The notes beneath the pieces were generated by a model. It did no database searches, was not told the origin of the DNA, and saw only the letters and a list, made by a program, of their open reading frames with translations. From assembly GCF_036567905.1 (NCBI RefSeq), contig NZ_DATCTO010000017.1, positions 1 to 49,199 on the forward strand: 49,199 bases of DNA, written 5' to 3'. This DNA is from Candidatus Binatus sp. GTDB taxonomy: Bacteria > Desulfobacterota > Binatia > Binatales > Binataceae. Made by a program: the position numbers and the translations under genes. Numbering within the stretch: the stretch's first letter is position 1; each line of letters starts with the position of its first letter. Of this stretch, positions 25,940-36,032 are shown in pieces.

Positions 25940-28900
25940 ATGGCCAATTTTCTCAACAGCGCGCTCGAGTACTTGGGAACCGCGCTCAGGAATGTAAGAG
26001 CGGCGTTTCATCCCTCGAGGCCATGGGTTGCGCGCGCCCGGGAGTTGGGGAGTTCGCGGCGGCTGCGCAAAATCGGGGTGATCGTCGTCGCGGTCGTGCT
26101 GTTTGCGGACCCGGTGGCTTACCTGGCGGTTCCGCCGGTGTTGCGCCACGTCCTGACCGGCCCCGTCGCGGGCAGTATCCATCGCCAAGTGAGCGTGGGC
26201 AAAATCCGATTCAATCTCTACGCGCTGAGGCTCGACGTGGACCATTTGCACGTTGGCGAGCGCGACAGTCCGAAACCGTTCGTCGATATTGGGCATCTGA
26301 GAGTGAAGGTTTCGTGGACCTCGATTTTCAGATTTGCGCCGGTAGTCGGCGAAGTCGTGGTCGAGCGGCCGGCGATCCATGTGGTTCGGGAGTCGCAGCA
26401 GCGCTTCAACTTTTCCGACCTGCTCGAGAGCGCGCCGGCGCCGGAAAAACCGAAACCGGCCGCGCCCAGCGCGCCGATGCGATTCGCGGTTTCGAATATT
26501 CAACTGCGCGATGGCGAAGTGACATTCGACGATCAGCTGCTCGGCAAGCAGCACAAGGTCGAGCGGATTCAGATCAACGTGCCGTTTATCGCGAACCTGC
26601 CCGCCGACGTGGACGTGTTCGTCGAACCGCTGCTGCAGATGGTGATCGACGGCAGCCCGATGCGGATTGCGGGCGTGGCCAAGCCGTTCGAGGCGACGCA
26701 CGACTCGGTGGTTGACCTGAAACTGCATCGGCTCAACCTGCCGCTTTACGTCAGCTACGCGCCGATGAAGCTGCCGGTTAAAATTCCGAAGGGGACGCTG
26801 TCGGCGGACGTGTACGTGCATTTCGTGCAGGCGCAGTCGCAACCGCTGATTCGCTTGAACGGAACGGTAGCGCTGGATCAGCTCGACGTTCGCGACCCGG
26901 CGGATGCGCCGATCGCCGCACTCAAACACGCCGAGGTGAAGCTGACCGACGTCGAGCCGCTGGGCGCGGTGTTCCATTTGCGATCTATCTGGGTCAATGG
27001 ACTGCTCGCGCATGTCAGGCTCAATCCCGACGGGACCAACAATCTTACGTCGATTGCGAGCGGCAATGCGGCGCCGGCGAGTCCTCCAGCGCAAGCGGCG
27101 CCGGTGGCGGGCAACGTGACGCAGGCGGCGGCGCCGATCGCGGGAAGATCCACGGCGAAGTCGCCAACCGATTTTTCGGTGGACTCGTTCGATCTCACGA
27201 ACAGCGCGGTGGAGGTCCAGGATAACCGCGGCGCGACGCCGGCGGCGGTGGCGGTGGATGCGCTTGGAGTCAGGCTTAAGAATTTTCGGACGGTGGGGGG
27301 AGTGCCCGCGTCTGTCACCGTTAACGGCAAGATTCGCAGTGGCGGCGCGATCGCGGTCAAAGGCGCGCTCGATCTGGCGCATTCGCTGCTCACGACGGAG
27401 GTGTCGATCGATCAGATCGACTTGCCGGCGCTGCAGCCGTTCGCTCAGTCGGTGCTGGCGGCAACGATCGCGTCGGGCAAGCTAAGCGCAAAGGCCAGCG
27501 TACAGACGCATTTCGCCGGCGATCATTTCAACGTGCACGCGGAACCGGCGACCGTCACAATCGAAAATTTCGCGATGGACACGCCGCGCGAACGCGAAAA
27601 GCCGGTGCAGTGGAAAAGTCTGAGCGTCGCGATTGGACAGTTCGACCTGGCTGCACATCAGGCGACAGTCAGCGCGGTGCGCAGTGACGGGATGCATCTG
27701 TTCGTTCGCCGCGAGCGCGGCGGGAAATTGAGTCTCGCCTCGCTGATGCGCGGTGGCCCGGCGGCGCCGCCACGCGGCAAGCGCGCAAGCGCGCGCGAAA
27801 CGCGGCGAACTATCCGCGAGACCAGGCGAGCGGCGCGCAAACCGGTCCAGGCGGCGGCGCCGCCCTCGCAGAGTTGGCGATATCAGATCGCGTCGGTCGC
27901 GATGGAACAGACCGACGCCACCTTCGAGGACGACAATGCGCCGCAACCGGTCAAGGCGGCCGTAGCGCCGTTGAATCTGCATCTGAAAGATGTGTCGAGC
28001 GACTTCAGCAAACCTTTCGCAGTCGAGGTTGACGGCACGCTGAATCGCACGGGCACTTTCAAAGTCACCGGAATGGCCGCGGTCGCGCCGCTGAAGGCCG
28101 ATCTGCGGGTTGCGACAAAGCGCCTGGATTTGGCATTTGCGGATCCCTATGTCAGCAGCAGGCTGAACGCGACGATCACCAGCGCGAACCTGACGATGGA
28201 CGGCGCGGTCGGCCTGGAGCAGGCGGGCAACGATTTTCTCGTCAGCTATCGTGGCGACGCGTCGCTGGGCAGCGTGAGGATGCTCGACAAGCTGACCAAC
28301 GCTCTCTTTTTCAGAATGAACGCGCTCAACGCTAGTAAAATCGACTTCGCGCTCGGAAAAGGTCCGCCGAAGGTGCATGTCGGCGAGCTTGCGCTGTCGA
28401 ATTTTTATTCGCGGGTCATTCTCAACAGCACCGGCAAGTTGAATCTGAAAGACATCACCGCGAGCCCGCAGGAAGCGCCTACGTCACTGACGCGAGCCAC
28501 GGGAGAGCCGGGCTCGAAGGGTGCGGTTCCGGTGGCGCCGGCATCGACGCCGATTCCGGCTGCCGCACCGAGTCCGGCAGCCGCGACGGCTCCTGAAGCG
28601 GCTCCGGCGGCATTGCCGAGTCCGGCGGAGCCCTACGCAGGGCAGCCGGTGAACGCCGACATCGAGTTGAACAAGATCACGCTCAAAGGTGGCAAAGTCG
28701 ATTACACGGACAACTTTATCAAGCCCAACTACACGGCGAACCTGACCGATATGGAGGGCAAGGTCGGCGCGTTCGGAACAAAATCCACATCGCCGGCGGA
28801 AGTTTTACTCGACGGAAAAATCAACGGGAGCGCGCCGATCAACATCGATGGGTCCATAAATCCGCTCGCGCCGACTGCGTTCGTCGATATCAAGGCGAAG

Positions 28901-29845
28901 GCGAACGGTATCGAACTGACGGGCCTCACCCCGTACTCGACCAAATACACCGGCTATCCGATCGTCAAAGGCACACTGACGGTCGATGTTCATTATCTGC
29001 TGGACCAGGGAAAGCTGACGGCCGAGAACCATATTTTCATCGATCAACTGACGTTCGGCGATCACGTGGAGAGCCCGGATGCGATGAATCTGCCGATTCG
29101 ATTCGCGGTCGCACTGCTCAAGAATTCGAAGGGAGAAATCGACTTGCGAGTGCCCGTGTCGGGGTCGCTCTCGGATCCGCAATTCAGCATCGGCAGCGTC
29201 ATCTGGAGCGCGTTCAAGAACCTCATCGTCAAGGCCGTGACGTCGCCATTCTCGCTGATAGCGGCGGCGTTCGGTGGCGGCGAGCAGCAAGACCTCGGCT
29301 ACATAGAGTTCGCGCCGGGCTACGCGCGGCTAACGCCGGATAGTCAAAAGAAACTGGATACAGTCGCGGCGGCGTTGGCGGATCGAACCGCCTTGAAGCT
29401 CAACATCTCGGGGCGCGTCGATCCGAAATTCGACAAGGACGGCTACCGCGAAGCGTCACTGGAGCACAGCATCGAGGCGCTCAGACGCAAGGATGAGGGA
29501 GACGGTGCGGATGCGAATGCGAAAAGCGCGGCGCTGTCGACGGCGGACTACAACAAGTATCTGGCGCGAGTTTATAGCGCGGGAAAATTTCAGAAGCCGC
29601 GCAACTTCATCGGGTTGGCAAAGACGCAGCCGCCCGACGAGATGAAAAAGCTAATCCTCGCCAACACTCCGGTGAGCGATCAGGATCTTCAGCAGCTGGC
29701 GGACGCGCGCGCAAACGCCGTGCGCGCGTATCTGAGTACGAAACAGGTCGATGCGGCGCGGATGTTCATAATCGCGCCGAAGCTGAACGCCGGCGGAATC
29801 AAGGATCAGGGCAAGACGACGCGCGTCGATCTATCGCTCGAGTGA
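25940..29845 (+). CDS. AsmA-like DUF748 family protein
   Basis: A 1,301-residue envelope protein. An N-terminal membrane helix (about 42-65, KIGVIVVAVVLFADPVAYLA) is followed by the DUF748 repeat-like beta region beginning HLRVKVSWTSIFRFAPVVGE. Two unusual linkers interrupt it: a basic stretch at about 605-640 (RASARETRRTIRETRRAARK) and a Pro/Ala-rich stretch at about 850-895. The C-terminal part includes VDVHYLLDQGKLTAENHIFI, QLTFGDHVESPDAMNLPIRF and DLGYIEFAPGYARLTPDSQK, typical of DUF748. AsmA-like proteins are thought to act in lipid transport between membranes; that is family-level inference. A long antisense frame at 25907-27382 is a shadow. Confidence 0.9.
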   Translation: MANFLNSALEYLGTALRNVRAAFHPSRPWVARARELGSSRRLRKIGVIVVAVVLFADPVAYLAVPPVLRHVLTGPVAGSIHRQVSVGKIRFNLYALRLDVDHLHVGERDSPKPFVDIGHLRVKVSWTSIFRFAPVVGEVVVERPAIHVVRESQQRFNFSDLLESAPAPEKPKPAAPSAPMRFAVSNIQLRDGEVTFDDQLLGKQHKVERIQINVPFIANLPADVDVFVEPLLQMVIDGSPMRIAGVAKPFEATHDSVVDLKLHRLNLPLYVSYAPMKLPVKIPKGTLSADVYVHFVQAQSQPLIRLNGTVALDQLDVRDPADAPIAALKHAEVKLTDVEPLGAVFHLRSIWVNGLLAHVRLNPDGTNNLTSIASGNAAPASPPAQAAPVAGNVTQAAAPIAGRSTAKSPTDFSVDSFDLTNSAVEVQDNRGATPAAVAVDALGVRLKNFRTVGGVPASVTVNGKIRSGGAIAVKGALDLAHSLLTTEVSIDQIDLPALQPFAQSVLAATIASGKLSAKASVQTHFAGDHFNVHAEPATVTIENFAMDTPREREKPVQWKSLSVAIGQFDLAAHQATVSAVRSDGMHLFVRRERGGKLSLASLMRGGPAAPPRGKRASARETRRTIRETRRAARKPVQAAAPPSQSWRYQIASVAMEQTDATFEDDNAPQPVKAAVAPLNLHLKDVSSDFSKPFAVEVDGTLNRTGTFKVTGMAAVAPLKADLRVATKRLDLAFADPYVSSRLNATITSANLTMDGAVGLEQAGNDFLVSYRGDASLGSVRMLDKLTNALFFRMNALNASKIDFALGKGPPKVHVGELALSNFYSRVILNSTGKLNLKDITASPQEAPTSLTRATGEPGSKGAVPVAPASTPIPAAAPSPAAATAPEAAPAALPSPAEPYAGQPVNADIELNKITLKGGKVDYTDNFIKPNYTANLTDMEGKVGAFGTKSTSPAEVLLDGKINGSAPINIDGSINPLAPTAFVDIKAKANGIELTGLTPYSTKYTGYPIVKGTLTVDVHYLLDQGKLTAENHIFIDQLTFGDHVESPDAMNLPIRFAVALLKNSKGEIDLRVPVSGSLSDPQFSIGSVIWSAFKNLIVKAVTSPFSLIAAAFGGGEQQDLGYIEFAPGYARLTPDSQKKLDTVAAALADRTALKLNISGRVDPKFDKDGYREASLEHSIEALRRKDEGDGADANAKSAALSTADYNKYLARVYSAGKFQKPRNFIGLAKTQPPDEMKKLILANTPVSDQDLQQLADARANAVRAYLSTKQVDAARMFIIAPKLNAGGIKDQGKTTRVDLSLE

Positions 29846-29862
29846 CCTCGTCCGAGCGATAG
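29831..29862. terminator. Inverted repeat between convergent genes, possible two-way terminator
   Basis: A perfect 10-bp inverted repeat (CTATCGCTCG / CGAGCGATAG) with a 12-nt loop spans the stop codon of the DUF748 gene and abuts the stop codon of the convergent esterase. No T-run follows, so it is not a classical intrinsic terminator. Confidence 0.5.
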
Positions 29863-31407
29863 CTAGAGCGCGCCGAGATGGCGATCGGGGGTCGCGTCCC
29901 AGGCGCGGCGCTCCTGGTCGCGAGGCGCATCCTCGAGTTTGGTATTGGCGCCGAAGACCATCGTTGGCCGGCGCGCCTCGGTATAACCCGCCCAGGTACC
30001 GACGCTCGCGCAGCCTGGATCGCCTGATCGTGCGAATGCCAGCCATGCGTCCTGCATCTGAACCGCCAGCTTTTCCGCAGCCGGGCCGGCGCCTGTGAAT
30101 GCGGTCATGCCGGGCAAGTGATTGGTGCCGAAGACGAAGCCAAGCTCGAGTGCGTGGCAGCATCCGAGCGCGCCGTGCATCGCGGGCGACGGCCAGGTGA
30201 AGAGATAACTGAAAACGCGCGGATCGTGGCGTCCCTGAACTTGCGCGAGGCGCACGCCGGGGATGCGGAAAACCCGGTCGGTCTCGATTGCGGTGAACAG
30301 CTCGGCGGGCGTGACGGACTCGCCACGCGCGGCGCGAGCCTTTTCGTAAGTATCGATGAGGGCATCGGCGCCACGAGCGGTCAAGCGCCCGCTGATACGC
30401 GCGCCCAGGCCGCCGCGGTCGAGCTTGTGCAACGAAGGATCCATCAAGGAGAACAATTTCCATTCCTCGAGCGTAGAACCGACCATCACGGCCACGCCCG
30501 ACGCCGAGCCGTCGGCCACCATCTCGATCGCGGCGCGCGGCACCAGCGTACCGTCAGCTACCGGCTGATACGCCATCCCGAGTTCGGGGTCGGGCGTCTT
30601 GCCATCGTCGAGGAGAGTGCCGGCGAGCAATTGCGCAGGCGTCAACGCGCGGATCGCGGCGTCGTCGCCGGGGTGCACACCGAGCTTCGACAAAACTCTC
30701 TCTGCGGTGCGATTGGCGCGCGCGACCGCAGCACCGGTGTGGCTCGCTCCGCTTTGCGGTATCGCTTTGTGGAACAGGCCGCGCGCCGACGGCATCGCCA
30801 GGATAGTTCCGACGCTCATGCCGCCGGCCGATTCACCGAAGATGGTGACGTTGCCGGGGTCGCCGCCGAACTCGGCGATATTGTCGCGGACCCACTTTAG
30901 CGCCGCGACTTGATCGAGAATTCCTTCGTTGCCGGTCGCTGGAATCTTGCCGTTGGTCACGTCGGCCAGGCGCATGAAGCCCAGCGGGCCGAGGCGATAG
31001 TTGACGGTGACGACGACCACGTCACCGCGCCGTGCGAGCACGGAACCGTCGTAAAGAGGCTGCGAGCCGGAGCCGATGGTGAAGGCGCCGCCGTGAATCC
31101 AGACCATCACCGGCCGACACTTGCCGTCGAGCGCGGGAGTCCAGACGTTGAGGTACAGGCAATCCTCGGATTGTTCACCATCAACCACCATCGCGGAGAG
31201 TGCGCTAAGCATCACTTGGTTCTGATGAGCCACCGCGCCAAAGCGACGCGCGTCGCGCAGCCCTGTCCACGGCCCGGGTTTCTCGGGCGCGAGCCATCGG
31301 CGCGCACCGACCGGGGGAGCCGCAAACGGCACTCCTTTGAAGACGAATAGTCCGCCCTGATCGTCGCCTTCGAGCTTGCCTTGATGGATGGAAACAGTCG
31401 CACTCAT
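29863..31407 (-). CDS. Type-B carboxylesterase
   Basis: A 514-residue alpha/beta-hydrolase of the carboxylesterase/cholinesterase type. It has the oxyanion motif MVWIHGGAFTIGSG and the nucleophile elbow GESAGG (Ser193). The segment LEEWKLFSLMD holds the likely acidic residue, and a late His sits in GCCHALELGFVFG. There is no signal peptide, so it probably acts in the cytoplasm on ester or carbamate substrates. The start is ATG 31407, which has GAGG 9 nt upstream; the longer frame to 31608 runs through the intergenic region. It is convergent with the DUF748 gene and divergent from the histidine kinase. Confidence 0.93.
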   Translation of the reverse strand: MSATVSIHQGKLEGDDQGGLFVFKGVPFAAPPVGARRWLAPEKPGPWTGLRDARRFGAVAHQNQVMLSALSAMVVDGEQSEDCLYLNVWTPALDGKCRPVMVWIHGGAFTIGSGSQPLYDGSVLARRGDVVVVTVNYRLGPLGFMRLADVTNGKIPATGNEGILDQVAALKWVRDNIAEFGGDPGNVTIFGESAGGMSVGTILAMPSARGLFHKAIPQSGASHTGAAVARANRTAERVLSKLGVHPGDDAAIRALTPAQLLAGTLLDDGKTPDPELGMAYQPVADGTLVPRAAIEMVADGSASGVAVMVGSTLEEWKLFSLMDPSLHKLDRGGLGARISGRLTARGADALIDTYEKARAARGESVTPAELFTAIETDRVFRIPGVRLAQVQGRHDPRVFSYLFTWPSPAMHGALGCCHALELGFVFGTNHLPGMTAFTGAGPAAEKLAVQMQDAWLAFARSGDPGCASVGTWAGYTEARRPTMVFGANTKLEDAPRDQERRAWDATPDRHLGAL

Positions 31408-31650
31408 GTGGATGAACCTCGATGCGAGAATTGCGGGGATTCTCGCAGAATCCATGTGCAGTTCACAAACGCGCGGCGCGGGCGCCCGGCCAAATCCCAA
31501 AACGGCACACCTCGCGTCTAATCGCGCCGTGGGTTGCGCTAATTGATGAGTGATCGGGGTTTTTTCTCCGGTTATGCGACAAATTTTCGGGCATTGGACT
31601 TGCTTCAATCAGATAGATCCCGGCGGTAGCCAGGGACGGGAAGGAAACCG

Positions 31651-34600
31651 ATGGGCGCTCCGCCCGAGCAGAACGATTTGGCCTTGCGTGACTTGGCCTC
31701 GCAAGAGAGCAAACGCGAGCCTGACCACTTGAACGCCGAAGCTTTGACTTCGGGCGAGCTGGCGCGTGCGCGGGCGCGCAATACTTTGTTCGATTTGCCC
31801 GTCGTGGACGAAACCGTAATCGGTTTGTCGCGGGTGGCTGCGGTGTTGATTGTCTTATTCAACCTGGTTTATGCAGCGGAGCACCGTTACACGGCCGGAT
31901 CGACGTTCGACGCGACGCAGAGCCTTATTTTGGCGAGCGCCGCCGTCGGGGTCGTGTTTTTTCTGTTGACCTTTACCGCCGCGATACCGCGTTATTGGCG
32001 CCAGATCGCCGTCTTCGTCTTCGCCGCGTTAATGGTAACCAACACTGCGATCTGTGCCGAGTCGATGCGGGTCGAGCCGCTGTTCGTGTCGGTGCTTGTC
32101 ATCGTGGTCGGCGCGGGGACGCTGGCGCCGTGGGACTGGCATTGGCAGGCGGCGATTAGCGTAATCGGGATGACTTGCTTTTACGTCGTTGGGCGCGCGC
32201 ATGGGGGCATTGATTCCGATCCCTCTATACATTGGCTGGGACTGATGACGGCAGTCGGGCTTGGGCAGTCAAGCGTCTATTTGCAGATGAAAAATCGGCG
32301 CGAACTCGCGCAAAACCTCGAAGACCAGCGGAGCAGCGATCGGAAACTCAGGGAGAGCGAAGAGAAGTTCCGGCAGATTTTCGAGCAAAGCGGCGACATA
32401 GTCATGGTCAGCAGCTTGGACACCGGCAGGATCCTCGAAGTCAACAACCAATTCGTCAAGCGCACCCGCTTGCCGCGGGAGCTGGTGGTAGGCCGGCGCT
32501 CTATCGACTTGAATTTCTGGGTGGAGCCGGCCATCCGCGAGCAATGCGCGAAGGAGCTGCGAGAGCGCGGCTCGGTGCAAAACGTCGAGGCCCGGCTCAT
32601 CGGCGTCGACCCCGCTCAACCGACGACCGCACTGATTTCCGCGGTCGTGGCCCGGCTCAACAATCAGAACTGCGTGATCAACGTGGTCCATGAAATCTCG
32701 GACATCAGGGAAGCGGAGCGCAAGGTGCGCGACAGCGAGGCCACGCTGCGCAAGATCTTCGACGCGAACCTCGATGCGGTGACGATCACCGATCCGATGA
32801 CGCGGCGTTACATCGACGTCAACCACGAATTCTGCCGCGCTACGGGCTTTAGCAGGGAAGAGGTGCTGGGCAAGACTTATTGGGAAGTCGGCGTATGGCC
32901 GAGCCGCGAGGAATCGGATAATTTTGCGGCGACTCTGACCCGAACCGGAGAAGTCCGCAACATGCGGGCCAATTTTTTCGCCAAAGATGGAAGCCTAATC
33001 CCATGCCTGATATCCGGGGTGCTGCTGGAGCTGAACGGCAAGCTGAGCTGCCTGACAATCACCCGCGACATCAGCGATCTCGTGGCGGCGGAACGGAACC
33101 TGCAGAGCAGCGAAGCGATGCTACGCGAGATATTCAACTCGAGCCTCGATAACATCGCGCTGACTGGCATAAGCGACGGCGTCATCATCGATGTGAACAA
33201 CGAGTTGGTGCGATCGTGTGGGATCGCAAAAACTGAAATCGTCGGCAAGCGCTTCGCTGATCTCAATGCCTGGGTCAGCACCGAGCGGCGCGATCTCTTC
33301 ATCGAAACCCTGCGCAAACAGCGCGAGGTCCGCAACTTCGAAACCGCCTTCCGCACTACCAGCGGCGGCACTTTTCCGGCGCTGATCTCGGCGGTTGTGC
33401 TCGAGCTCGGCGGACGCGAGTGCGTGCTGTCGCTCGCGCGCGATATCACCGACCTGGAGGCGGCACGACGCAAGGCAGAGGCGGCATCGAGGGCGAAGAC
33501 CGAATTCCTGTCCAGCATGTCCCACGAGATTCGCACGCCGATGAATGCGATCCTCGGAATGGCCGACCTGATGGGCGAGAGCGACCTCGATTCGGAACAG
33601 CGCCGTTACCTCGATACCATCGTCAGCAACGGCAACGCGCTGCTCGAACTGATCAACAGCATCCTGGACCTTGCCCGAGTCGAGAGCGGGCGCTTGAAGC
33701 TGGAGGCCGTCGAGTTCGACGTGGTCGAGTTGACGGAGAAGGTGGCAGATACTCTCGCGGTGCGCGCCCACGAAAAGGGAATCGAACTCGCGGTGCGATT
33801 CGGCCGCGGTCTGCCGCCCGTGCTGGTGGGCGATCCGCTGCGGCTGCGCCAGGTGCTCATCAACCTGATCGGCAACGCGATCAAATTTACCGCGCGCGGT
33901 GAAGTCGTGATTGACGTCGCGCTCAATCCCGGCCAGTCCAACCCGGGCAGCCTTCTATTTTCGGTGCGCGACACCGGCGTCGGGATACCGCCGGACGTGC
34001 TGCCCAGGGTTTTTTCCGCCTTCACCCAGGCCGACTCATCGACCACGCGAAAATACGGCGGCAGCGGACTTGGTCTGACAATCGTCGAGCGCCTGGTCGC
34101 ACTGATGGGGGGCAGAGTCTGGGTCGAAAGCGAACCAGGCACGGGCAGCACTTTCTGTTTTACCGCGGAACTCGGCGTGCCACTCGCGCTCACCAACGTA
34201 AGCGAAACGGCGGAGCATCGCGGCCTCGATCTGTCCGGGGTCCGTGCGCTGGTGGTGGATGACAACGCGACCGCTCGATCGATCGCAACCGAACTTTTGA
34301 GCGCCAAGGGAGCGGTAGTCGCCGAGGCCGCGTCCGGGGCCGGCGGAATCCTCGCGATCGACGATGCGAATCGCAATCGCGCGGCGTTCGGCCTGATGCT
34401 GGTTGATTTGCAGATGCCCGCGATGGACGGTCTCGAAATGATCCGGCGGATGCGGCTTGGCCCGAATGGAAATTCGCCGATCGTCATCCTCGTGACTTCC
34501 AGCAGCCTGACCACCCGGTTGAATGCGATGAAGGACTTAGGCGTGAATCATTACGTGGTCAAGCCGGTCAAGCGGCGCGAATTGTACGCCGCTATTTCCG

Positions 34601-35109
34601 ACGCAATGGCCGACGTTGCCGCGCCCGCGGATGCGGCCGCCCAGCCTCGCCGTGAAACGGCGCCAAACGGTTCCGCGGAGCATCTGCTCAACCGCCCGCT
34701 CAGCATCCTGCTGGCAGATGACTCGGCGGACAACCGCCTGTTGATCGCGGCGTATCTAAAGAAAAGCCGCTATGTGCTCGACGAAGTGGAGAACGGCCAG
34801 GCTGCCCTGGACCGCTTCATGACGCGTGCCTACGACGTGGTCCTGATGGACATCCAGATGCCTGTGCTCGACGGTTACAGCGCTGTGCGCATGATTCGCG
34901 AATGGGAAACGGCGAACCAACGTCGTCGCACGCCGATTATCGCGCTGACTGCCTCCGCGCTCGAACAGGACGTGCGCCGCGCACATCAAGTTGGATGCGA
35001 CCTGCACGTCAGCAAGCCGGTCAAGAAATCGACTCTGCTCCAAGCGATTGCCGACGTGATCGAAAACTCCGGTCACGACGACGCGACGGCGTCTGCTCAA
35101 AGCGCGTAA
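31651..35109 (+). CDS. Hybrid sensor histidine kinase with three PAS and two receiver domains
   Basis: A 1,152-residue membrane sensor. About 6 TM helices (about 55-205) are followed by a short coiled coil and three PAS domains (about 235-350, 360-475, 485-600), each beginning SE-x-x-(F/L)-R-x-IF. HisKA follows with FLSSMSHEIRTPMNAIL (His625), and HATPase_c has its N, G1 and G2 boxes (NLIGNAIKF, DTGVGIP, GGSGLGLTIV). Two REC domains follow, with phospho-acceptors Asp919 (MLVDLQMPAMDG) and Asp1067 (LMDIQMPVLDG). No partner regulator is adjacent. GGAAGG lies 7 nt before the ATG. It overlaps the convergent SDR gene by 13 bp. Confidence 0.95.
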   Translation: MGAPPEQNDLALRDLASQESKREPDHLNAEALTSGELARARARNTLFDLPVVDETVIGLSRVAAVLIVLFNLVYAAEHRYTAGSTFDATQSLILASAAVGVVFFLLTFTAAIPRYWRQIAVFVFAALMVTNTAICAESMRVEPLFVSVLVIVVGAGTLAPWDWHWQAAISVIGMTCFYVVGRAHGGIDSDPSIHWLGLMTAVGLGQSSVYLQMKNRRELAQNLEDQRSSDRKLRESEEKFRQIFEQSGDIVMVSSLDTGRILEVNNQFVKRTRLPRELVVGRRSIDLNFWVEPAIREQCAKELRERGSVQNVEARLIGVDPAQPTTALISAVVARLNNQNCVINVVHEISDIREAERKVRDSEATLRKIFDANLDAVTITDPMTRRYIDVNHEFCRATGFSREEVLGKTYWEVGVWPSREESDNFAATLTRTGEVRNMRANFFAKDGSLIPCLISGVLLELNGKLSCLTITRDISDLVAAERNLQSSEAMLREIFNSSLDNIALTGISDGVIIDVNNELVRSCGIAKTEIVGKRFADLNAWVSTERRDLFIETLRKQREVRNFETAFRTTSGGTFPALISAVVLELGGRECVLSLARDITDLEAARRKAEAASRAKTEFLSSMSHEIRTPMNAILGMADLMGESDLDSEQRRYLDTIVSNGNALLELINSILDLARVESGRLKLEAVEFDVVELTEKVADTLAVRAHEKGIELAVRFGRGLPPVLVGDPLRLRQVLINLIGNAIKFTARGEVVIDVALNPGQSNPGSLLFSVRDTGVGIPPDVLPRVFSAFTQADSSTTRKYGGSGLGLTIVERLVALMGGRVWVESEPGTGSTFCFTAELGVPLALTNVSETAEHRGLDLSGVRALVVDDNATARSIATELLSAKGAVVAEAASGAGGILAIDDANRNRAAFGLMLVDLQMPAMDGLEMIRRMRLGPNGNSPIVILVTSSSLTTRLNAMKDLGVNHYVVKPVKRRELYAAISDAMADVAAPADAAAQPRRETAPNGSAEHLLNRPLSILLADDSADNRLLIAAYLKKSRYVLDEVENGQAALDRFMTRAYDVVLMDIQMPVLDGYSAVRMIREWETANQRRRTPIIALTASALEQDVRRAHQVGCDLHVSKPVKKSTLLQAIADVIENSGHDDATASAQSA

Positions 35110-36032
35110 TGCACCTTGGTGAGCTGCTCGGACACTTCCCAAAGCCGGGCGGCGGCCGCGCTGTCGCGAGCAGCCGCACTACAACCGACTTTTTCTGGAT
35201 GTCCCCACATCTCGGCGATACCGTCAGGGCCGATGTAATCGCCGCCGTGGACGTCGGGCGCGACCGCCGCATACTCGGTAGGCAGCGCGCCCATCGCGGC
35301 GCTTTGCGCGAGCAGGCTGTTGCCGACTGAGAAAAGATATTCGAGCATCGACGATCCCTGCATCCGCGGTCCCGCGGCTTGCAGATTGGTCGCCGCATAT
35401 CCGGGATGGCACGCGACGCTGAGCAGCTTTGCGCCCGATGCGTCGGCTCGCCGCTGCAACTCGAAGCTGAACAACAAGTTGGCGAGCTTGCTCTGCCCGT
35501 AAGCCCTCCACTTGCGGTAGCCGTTGTGCCATTGGAGATCGTCGAAACGAATGCTGCCCATGCGATGCGCGTTGCTGCTTACGTTGACCACTCGCGCGCC
35601 ATCGGTGGCGAGCAATCGATCGAGCAGCAGTCCGGTCAACGCGAAATGTCCCAGGTGATTGGTGCCGAATTGCATCTCGAAGCCGTCTGCCGTGAGACGA
35701 TACGGGATCGCCATGACGCCGGCGTTGTTGCACAGCACGTGTAGCGCGGGATGCCCCAGACGGAACGCGTCGGCGAAGCCGCGCACCGACGCGAGGTTCG
35801 AGAGGTCGAGTTCCATCACCTCAACCTTGGCGCCGGGCGATGATGCGGAGATCTGAGCGGCGGCGGTTCGAGCCTTGCCCAGGTCGCGGCAGGCAATGAT
35901 GACATCGGCCCGCTTGCGCGCGAATTCCAGCGCGGCTTCATAGCCGATGCCGCTGTTGCCACCGGTTACGACGATCGTCTTCCCGGAAAGATCCGGCATG
36001 TCATCGGCGGTCCACGCTTTTCTGTCGGGCAT
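35097..36032 (-). CDS. Short-chain dehydrogenase/reductase, retinol-dehydrogenase-like
   Basis: A 311-residue classical SDR. The cofactor motif is TGGNSGIG (23-30), followed by ACRDLGKA (Arg after strand 2, suggesting NADP(H)), NNAG, NVSSNAHR, and the active-site YGQSK. The pattern FGTNHLGHFALTGLLL with the ending PYR resembles the RDH/light-dependent protochlorophyllide-reductase-like SDR group. The substrate is unknown. It is convergent with the kinase gene, overlapping its 3' end by 13 bp. Confidence 0.93.
   Translation of the reverse strand: MPDRKAWTADDMPDLSGKTIVVTGGNSGIGYEAALEFARKRADVIIACRDLGKARTAAAQISASSPGAKVEVMELDLSNLASVRGFADAFRLGHPALHVLCNNAGVMAIPYRLTADGFEMQFGTNHLGHFALTGLLLDRLLATDGARVVNVSSNAHRMGSIRFDDLQWHNGYRKWRAYGQSKLANLLFSFELQRRADASGAKLLSVACHPGYAATNLQAAGPRMQGSSMLEYLFSVGNSLLAQSAAMGALPTEYAAVAPDVHGGDYIGPDGIAEMWGHPEKVGCSAAARDSAAAARLWEVSEQLTKVHYAL

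Noticed and set aside
25907..27382. A 491-residue open frame on the minus strand
   Set aside because: Antisense to the DUF748 gene, Arg/His-rich and without any family likeness.
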